Below, piece after piece: positions 57,678 to 64,000 of a DNA stretch of 64,000 bases. Location: positions 1 through 64,000 of the forward strand of contig JAJEKV010000326.1 of assembly GCA_021234155.1 (NCBI GenBank), read 5' to 3'. Each line of letters starts with the position of its first letter. Position 1 is the stretch's first letter. The notes below the pieces were generated by a model, which was not told where the DNA came from, did no database searches, and saw only the letters and a list, made by a program, of their open reading frames with translations. Source of the DNA: Isoetes taiwanensis. Its lineage: Eukaryota > Streptophyta > Lycopodiopsida > Isoetales > Isoetaceae. Made by a program: the position numbers and the translations under genes.

Positions 57678-59112
57678 TTAAGGGCGTTTGGATCAAGCAA
57701 CTAGCTGATCGGGCTATGGGATGGTTGGCCAGCGCCTAATAGGGTTTGTGAGATCTGCTTTGCCTCATACCCAATCCGTAAAAATACGAGGTAATCCCGG
57801 TTAAACGGCAAAGATGCCACCGGATTCCTACTCTCACAGTTATCTATCTAGGTTTTAGCTCATGGTTAGACTTATTCCCGAAATTTGGATGGTTTGGGGA
57901 TGAGGACCAATGAGTGTGAACCTTTACTACAAACAAATGTTTCTTCGACATACCAAACATCTTGGCTGATCGAACCGACCTTGATGACATGCTTGCTATT
58001 GAATGTAAAGGCGGTGTGGCCTACTTAGAAAAAGCCAACAACAAGAATGATAAGACTTTCAATAATGGTCCCGATCCGGTGACAACAATGACTACGATAA
58101 TGTGACCCCGGGCTTCACCAAATTCATCCCCCGGGAGGATCTTGAAATCATGAAAGCGGATGGTGATAATGGTGTAATGCTTGTCACAATTGATCGGACA
58201 TATGAAAACATGGTGAGACTAACCTTTGCATAAGCGCCTAAGATTTCCAATAATATCTGAGATGGCCATTGAATGGCTAGGAGAAGAGTTTGACCATGGA
58301 TTGTGGCGTAGTCAAAATTTCAGTACTTTAGCTCCTATAAGTACACAAGCTTGGATTATGATTGCAGGTCTGAATAATGATCATCTGAGGCAAATTGATG
58401 ATGCCGCCAGAAATATGATCAAGCTAATGGATAAGGAGGAAGTTGAGTTTCCTTTTGGCACTGCACTCTTTGACAAACAATGTCAGAACAATACTGGAAC
58501 TACACTATTTGTGAAGGCCCACATGGCGTATCCAGGCATAAAAAGGGAAAACAATTATCTGCACCGAATTTGGAGATCATACAGTCCATATTTTAAGTGC
58601 AATTGTACTGACTCTGCCATCTGCAAGGATTCAATCACATGGTTTGATCAAGCCATATGGTTTGCATGTAATCATTTGGATAAGGTGTATCCCAGATACT
58701 CACCAGCAGGGAGAATGGGTGCTTTTTTGAGCTTCATACAATGAAACTCAAAAACCGGTGATGGCTCATTTGGTCTATCTTCAAGTTAAGTGATATGATG
58801 ACCGTGGTCACAAACAAGTTAGTTTGCCAACCACATTTGTAATGTTCAAAAGCTGCATTTGGCAATACCAAGTTAGTAAGCGTGTGTGAAATGATGATCA
58901 AAAAGCGAGAATTCATACTAGCAAAACACAACATCGCTGTTGAAGAATTCAATGTGGCGACGCCATCTCAGCATTCCAGTGGACGGCATGATGACTTTCT
59001 GCCACCCAGAGTTAGTAGGGTGAGCGCCAGCGCCAGTTGTCAAGTAATTGAACATATTGCTGACTACTCGGAATCCAATGTTGCATGCACCAACAATGAT
59101 GAGGCATCGTGA
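57678..59112 (+). pseudogene. Penelope-like gene, exon 2 (unit A1), frame broken
   Basis: An acceptor-like GCATATAG precedes KGVWIKQLADRAMG, similar to the start of exon 2 in B1. Further matches: ILADRTDLDDMLAIECKGG (about 57970), FTKFIPREDLEIMKA, FPIISEMAIEWLGEEFDHGL (58240 onward), KAHMAYPGIKRENNYLHRIW and CNCTDSAICKDSITW. The longest open piece is 58226-58744; another is 58882-59112. Several breaks (near 57740, 58080, 58745, 58790) disrupt it. The conserved Cys cluster C-x-C-(6)-C and an HMAYP motif are the best handles. No known family. Confidence 0.55.
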
Positions 59113-59683
59113 TGTAAAGGCCCTAGGCACGATGATACATATAATGCTGAAAGCATTAAACAAGCTCGTCTGACGTACTAGAACATGGTTGGTACTCAAA
59201 CCCCATAATGAATTACACATACTAAATTAGTCCAATGTACTAATTTAGTGATTATCTGCTTATGCAGGTTATGGATTGGCACCAGGGTTGCCTACCATAT
59301 TACATATGATATCGAGGATCTTCGGGATCTTCCTTTGTTTAAATATAGAATATGATATTTTTCTATATGTATAAAATGGCTGAATTTTCATAATATATCA
59401 GTCATCCTACCTATTAGCAAGGTTTATAGTGTAAAGATACAGAAGTTTACTGCATGTAAACTCAATTTTGTATGGTATCTTATATTTCAATATAAACTCT
59501 TAAATTTTGAAATGGCTCTAAGTGTGTGCATGTGTTTATCAATGTTTGTCTTGGTCATATAACACTTATGATCTGACATAACATGATTTTCTTCTGATGA
59601 TAGTGCTCTGTTGCACTCAAACACCCGTTCTTTTAATTTTTATGCATTCACGGTACGATCTTGATGAAACCCTAATAATTTAG

Positions 59684-61759
59684 GTGGAAGAAATGAGGGA
59701 TGAGCGGATTATTACCATTGGACCGAAAGTGGAAGAAGGTTACTTTCAAAAAGTGGCAATAATACCAACAAAAGGTCGTGGTACATTTTCATTACTCTTC
59801 CAAAGTTATTGATGGAATCAGTTTAAGGGATACTATCAAAGAATATCTGTACATGAGGCTTGGTGATTTTGGCAACCACGTTATGCAAAAAACATGCATA
59901 GGTTGGTTTTATGACTGTCCACTGATCGACTTAGTATACAAACCATACAAGTATCTTTTTCGCTACGAAATACCAAAGTGTATATGCCACATGCCAGGGA
60001 TGCACAAGTTCATTGATCCCAAAATTGGCCATGTTAGGACAACGGATATGTCCATTATCAAGTCCAAAGAACTAAGAAATATGTTCCAGAAAGGCTTGAA
60101 TTTTATCCCTGACCGACCATTAAACACTGCACAAATTCTTGGAGAACGTAAAAGAAGGCATTAATGTTTTGTTTGATGGTTTTGAGAGAGTTGGAATTGA
60201 TATACATCCATATGAAGTTAGCAGTATCAAGTTGGGTCTTTTGGCATTTATCAAGGATAAGGCCATGAATGAAATTAGAAAATCTACAAGAAGACACCAT
60301 TCCATGAATGATCCCAAATTGAAAGCTTTGTCTTAGTTGGTTGGTAATGCGAAACCTCTATGTCTCTTACGTTGATAAAGCGACCAATGTGCCTTCATTC
60401 ATCCCGCCTCGTGGCATATCGGGGACATGGCCGGGGCAGATTGCATGGTAAAGACAGGTAAATGTTAGATAACAAAGATCTTTGTTATACAAAGGTCAAC
60501 CTTGACCTTATAAACCAGTTCCAGCTAACATGCCCCTATGATGATAGATTACCATATATTCTGGGAATATTTAAGGCACATAAAGGGGAATATCGCTGGA
60601 TCACCAATGCCAACCAGACCATCTTCACTCTTCCTGCCAAGTTAATTACCAGAGGACTAAGAGGGCTGTCTGAGGTCCTACCAAAAGCTTACATGAGAAG
60701 ATGTGAAAAGATTAATGTTCTACTACGGGAAAAGTTAACCCATATTGGATTGTCGGGTTCCTATGCAATTTATGTTAAATCTGCCCAATAAAATCTCAAG
60801 CATCTTTACTGCTGACATCTCCAAATGCTATGAGAACATCCCCTTGGATGGCAATGATGGGATCTGTGCTGTTATCACAGAAGTTATTGGCATTGCTATT
60901 GATTACATGTCCAGTTTTGGAAAGGAAATGTTCCTCTGTTTTAGAGTTTTGGAAGATGATGTTGTTTATACTTGGGATAACAAAAAACAGCCCGGTAACT
61001 CTTGGCAGTATCTAAACAAGACCGAATTTTGTAATCTTAATATTTGGCTCTGAATTAACTGTTATGTCTTACAAGGAGAAGGAGTATGGAGGCAGGCTTG
61101 CGGAATCCCAATGGGATTTGCTTGCTCTCCGGAATGGTGTAACTTGTATTTGTCTTTCTTTGAATTTAAACATATTGAGAGACTGGCTTCATGTGGCAAA
61201 TTCCAGGAGATCTTAAGGTTTAAAGATGCCAGAAGATATATTGATGACCTGTGCATTCCCAATGGTGGGGACCTATCCATTTACTTCCAGGAAAACAAGA
61301 ATTGCTCTGAAAGTTGGAACATTTATAACCTGGAGCTATTGCAGATTAAGGATGAAACACATTATCCATTGGTGACAAGGGTAAAGGTAAAGCGGGGGAC
61401 AAGGGTAACTTTTAAGTGTTACCATTGAAGTTGTTGAGCCCTCGACTGGATTATACATCACTTATAAGTATGACAAGAGGGACAAATTGCCTTTTCCAGT
61501 AATGAAATTCATTCATGCTTCCAGCTGCCGCCCTTACCTAAATGCCAGCAGAGTCATTTTATCCAAAGTGTTACCGATTTTATATGTAAACACTAGTCCC
61601 ATCAGAGCTCATGAGGACTTGGAAAAGTTGATCCGGGAATTTGTTAGCAATGGGTTTGAACGTAATGACCTGGTGGCCAGTATTAGAAGACTGTTCTCTG
61701 ATAACACGTTCCCTGGTTTATGCTATAACATTAGTGATATCAAAATACAGCATCTTTAA
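59684..61759 (+). pseudogene. Penelope-like reverse transcriptase (unit A1), complete domain, frame broken
   Basis: The acceptor is AATAATTTAG. Blocks in order: CICHMPGMHKFIDPKIGHVR, KGLNFIPDRP, LPYILGIFKAHKGEYRWIT, TADISKCYENIPLDGNDG (motif A Asp), VWRQACGIPMGFACSPEWCN (motif B), ARRYIDDLCIPNGGD (motif C, YIDD), and the thumb-side YDKRDKLPFPVMKF and ASRVILSKVLPIL. It ends at TAA 61757-61759 (SDIKIQHL). The ACSPEWCN and RYIDDL signatures and the YDKR-FP-thumb order fit Penelope-like (Naiad/Chlamys-type, from memory), not LINE or LTR enzymes. Six frames must be joined; at least two breaks (CTTG for CTG near 60140, and near 61053) lie at CTG. No GIY-YIG endonuclease was found. Confidence 0.75.
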
Positions 61760-61793
61760 AGGTCTGCTGAAATTTCTTCTGAGTAGGGTTGTG

Positions 61794-61874
61794 GGACCCC
61801 TCCTTTTATAGGGGGTCCTGCATACAGCCCCCTATAAAATGATGGGCCCTACATCCCGAGGGAGGGATGTGGGA
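61794..61874 (+). other. Penelope-like 3'-terminal hairpin region, copy 3
   Basis: GGACCCC/GGGGGTCC hairpin, a second GC-rich pair, and ACATCCC-GAGGGA-GGGATGT just before GGGA(GAA)n. It lies 35 bp after the reverse-transcriptase stop codon, so it marks the 3' end of the element. Confidence 0.7.
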
Positions 61875-61907
61875 GAAGAAGAAGAAGAAGAAGAAGAAGA
61901 AGAAGAA
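61875..61907. repeat. (GAA)n junction, A1 to A2
   Basis: About 11 GAA units between the 3'-terminal hairpin and the next family-A head. It is the same in layout as the tract preceding A1 (55142-55177). Confidence 0.9.
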
Positions 61908-62535
61908 GACAAAAAGTGAAAATGCTTAAGCGAAAAATTGGAAAGGATATAGAAGAGCGACCTTGTGGTAGAAGGCGCATCTGACTTTTATAATGTAAAA
62001 GATGCTCAATGTGCAATGCAGGGCAGTTTTGACCAATATTTGGGTACGGAAATATGGTTAATAGTAATGACCTAAAATGGTTGTGTTTGAAATATATGTT
62101 TCCATTGGTTTTTCGCCCCTAAGTTCTTAGGTCACCATTGGATAATTGTTGAACATGGTACTTATTAAATCATACCTTAAATTGTCTACATTTTACATAC
62201 TAACCTGTGATGGCAGATGGTATACCAATGGTTTTACTTGCAAAAAAGTTATTAATAATATAATACATAATGAGCTTGGACGGTGCCTTTTTATTGACTT
62301 AGGGCTAGATTAGTCATGGATCTTGAAGACAAGACCCTAGAAAGGATTTGGTGCATTTGGAATTAAATGTAGTGCCGAAATTAATTGGGAATGCGGTCTC
62401 CTAGATTCTAAGGCTTAATATTACTTCTTAGGATATGACTTCAAGAGATAAAATAGTGCTTTTCGTATTGGCGCTCTGTTTGGCGCTTGAAATTTCCTGT
62501 TGCATATTCTGTGTGCTTGTACCGAGCGCCCAAGG

Positions 62536-62691
62536 ATGCCTAAAGGTGTATATGATAGGGGTCCCGGAAAGAAGGCAAAGGCTTCAAATCTGGTGGTTTT
62601 CCGTTCAAAAACTGGACAAAAGTGGATTTCGGAAGAAATAACAATCTTTGGAGCGTCACAAAATATTATGAGGCGGAGCTCTCCAAGTCAG
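62536..62691 (+). pseudogene. Penelope-like exon 1 (unit A2), internal frame slips
   Basis: It starts MPKGVYDRGPGKKAKAS as in A1 and ends at CAG|GTTTGT. The middle is read in other frames because CCTGG became CTGG, CCCAG became CGG, and GCTGG became CTTTGG. The frame is regained before the end, so the changes nearly cancel. They may be base-calling errors. Confidence 0.6.
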
Positions 62692-63430
62692 GTTTGTTAA
62701 CCTTTTCCTTTCAGTGCCTTTCTCTAATCTGAGTACATGGATATGACGGCCTCTCTGGAGCTATACTAGTTCCGGATTTATGGCTCGGTTCCCCTGTACA
62801 ATCCAGCAAACACATGGTATAACAATGAAGCAGATCCGTTCATACAATTTCTCAGTTTATTACATTTTAATGTTTAGTTTACTTTATTGTACATCTTTGC
62901 CTCTGCTTCATTTTGGTCGATACAAGGCTTATGAGGCTTAAAATCATTTCTTTATATGCTCTAAGGGATCTGTAACTATATAGCTGCATGCCAGCAAATC
63001 CAGGTCTTATGTGTAGATTTCTTGCATGGACTAAAGCTCATGACTTAATCTCGTATTACATCTACGAGGTGCATGATTATAAATCGGGGCCTGGCAATGG
63101 TGAACAGACTTGTCTTCCCCATGCCATCCCTCGATCTTAACCTTGTAGTTTGCCTTATGAGATCAACTGTTGACTCTTGGTACCCTTAATAGGTATTGAA
63201 CACGATTAATCTTTATTTGTATTATGCTAATAGTTTGGTGCGGATGCTTAAGGAGCCCTTACATAAAAGTAGCGTGTCTTCCTATCTAACTCTGTTATCT
63301 AGGCGCCTTTAAAATTAATACACTCTATTAGTGTATGGCAAAGGATATTGAGTCTAATCGGCTGCATTAACCTAACGATAAACTTGTGGCTCGGTGGAGG
63401 TTAAAATTATGTTAAGGTTCTTCGATAATA

Positions 63431-63637
63431 ATAGGTGAAGGGCGATAAGCCAGGGTGTTCTCTTGCTTACGGGCCCTTGGCTAGTTACCATAATATTGCT
63501 AACTTTGTCATTGTTTGGGTGCAGGTAACCAGAACTCTCCCTCCTGGATTTACTTTCGGCTTCCTTAAGCTGTTTTTGGTGGACCATAGAAAAGCTATGG
63601 CCTGATATTCTACATTTACATACGCATGGTGAGATCT
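63431..63637 (+). ncRNA. conserved pseudoknotted RNA module, copy 6
   Basis: P1 GGGCG (63440-63444), with its partner damaged to GGGCCC at a CTG-containing spot. P2 AGGGTGTTCT with AGAACTCTCCCT (bulged). P3 GTTACC/GGTAAC. Ends GGTGAGATC (63629-63637). A near copy of module 5. Confidence 0.65.
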
Positions 63638-64000
63638 GTCCTTATTTGGAGTATATCAGATCAGATTATTGTTATTTTCAGAACTCATATATTCAGATGG
63701 GCAGCATTTTAACATGAAGCTGCTGTTGAAAATTTGCTTTATAACTTTCTTTGAATTCGATTTTAGCTCTAGTATTACTATATGCGATTGGATTAACAAT
63801 GGATCAGTTAAAAACAGAGACCAGCAAATACATGATGGAAACAGACTCATTATTAATATTATTGAAGATTTACTTGCTGATTTTTTCACGGAAAAAGTGT
63901 TGAGAAAAAATTGATCTGTGGTACATGATGAAAATGAATTGATACTTTGTGAAAATTATAGTGCATGACTAGCTTGATGATAAATGAAATACTACATATC

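Larger units (their letters stand above)
55178..61874 (+). mobile_element. Penelope-like unit A1, full gene set
   Basis: A 6.7 kb unit between (GAA)n tracts: family-A head (GACAAAAAGTGAAAATGC), exon 1 (55807), RNA module (56705-56909), second conserved segment with unoccupied site (57388-57520), exon 2 region (57678-59112), reverse-transcriptase exon (59684-61759) and 3'-terminal hairpins (61794-61874). The next unit starts 34 bp later with the same head, a true head-to-tail tandem with an offset of about 6.73 kb. All long exons have frame breaks. Confidence 0.8.
61908..64000 (+). mobile_element. Penelope-like unit A2 (continues beyond the window)
   Basis: Repeats 55178-57270 almost exactly: head, exon 1 (62536), RNA module (63431-63637) and following intron. 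Differences from A1 fall mainly at CAG or CTG (for example CTAGCTGCC versus CTAGGCGCC, AATCAGCCTG versus AATCGGCTG). Confidence 0.85.

Overview
The window is transposable-element DNA from a eukaryote with GT-AG introns. A streptophyte (a non-seed plant or charophyte alga) fits best, because near-identical repeats differ mainly at CAG/CTG, the CHG methylation context of plants. The species cannot be named. I see no rRNA, free-standing tRNA or recognisable host housekeeping gene.

Layout. 1-0.9 kb is a degenerate GGAATCT repeat. 1.7-10.5 kb holds three non-LTR (LINE) copies and two tRNA-derived SINE copies on the minus strand, all with (CT)n rather than poly-A tails. One LINE copy has an open 825-codon reverse-transcriptase frame. 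10.8-17.3 kb is a multi-exon retroelement on the plus strand whose last exon is a divergent, Penelope-like reverse transcriptase. A segment of 2.4 kb (9.04-11.40) is repeated at 17.27-19.70. 20.34-30.70 kb is a DNA transposon of 10.4 kb with about 28-bp terminal inverted repeats and a TACA target duplication. It sits inside a Penelope-like unit whose empty site survives at 36.2 kb. It carries a broken DUF7869-like gene (minus) and an unrecognised, broken, divergently transcribed gene (plus).

From about 30.7 to 64 kb the DNA is a head-to-tail array of at least ten units of the Penelope-like family, joined through (GAA)n tracts. Most units keep only the 5' part: a tiny first exon (MPKGVY/MPRGVY), a conserved pseudoknotted RNA module, and a second conserved RNA segment ending at a GAAGAAGAA site. 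One unit (55.18-61.87) has the full gene set and a 3'-terminal hairpin, and the next unit begins directly after its (GAA)n. The array is interrupted by a foldback element (31.5-33.1) and by two adjacent related elements (42.9-48.0).

Most interesting: the RNA module of about 215 nt present six times, with compensatory changes in a pseudoknot stem and in a second hairpin; the (GAA)n-linked array with both empty and occupied sites; and the DUF7869-bearing DNA transposon. Many apparent frameshifts sit at CAG/CTG and may be base-calling errors rather than real decay.
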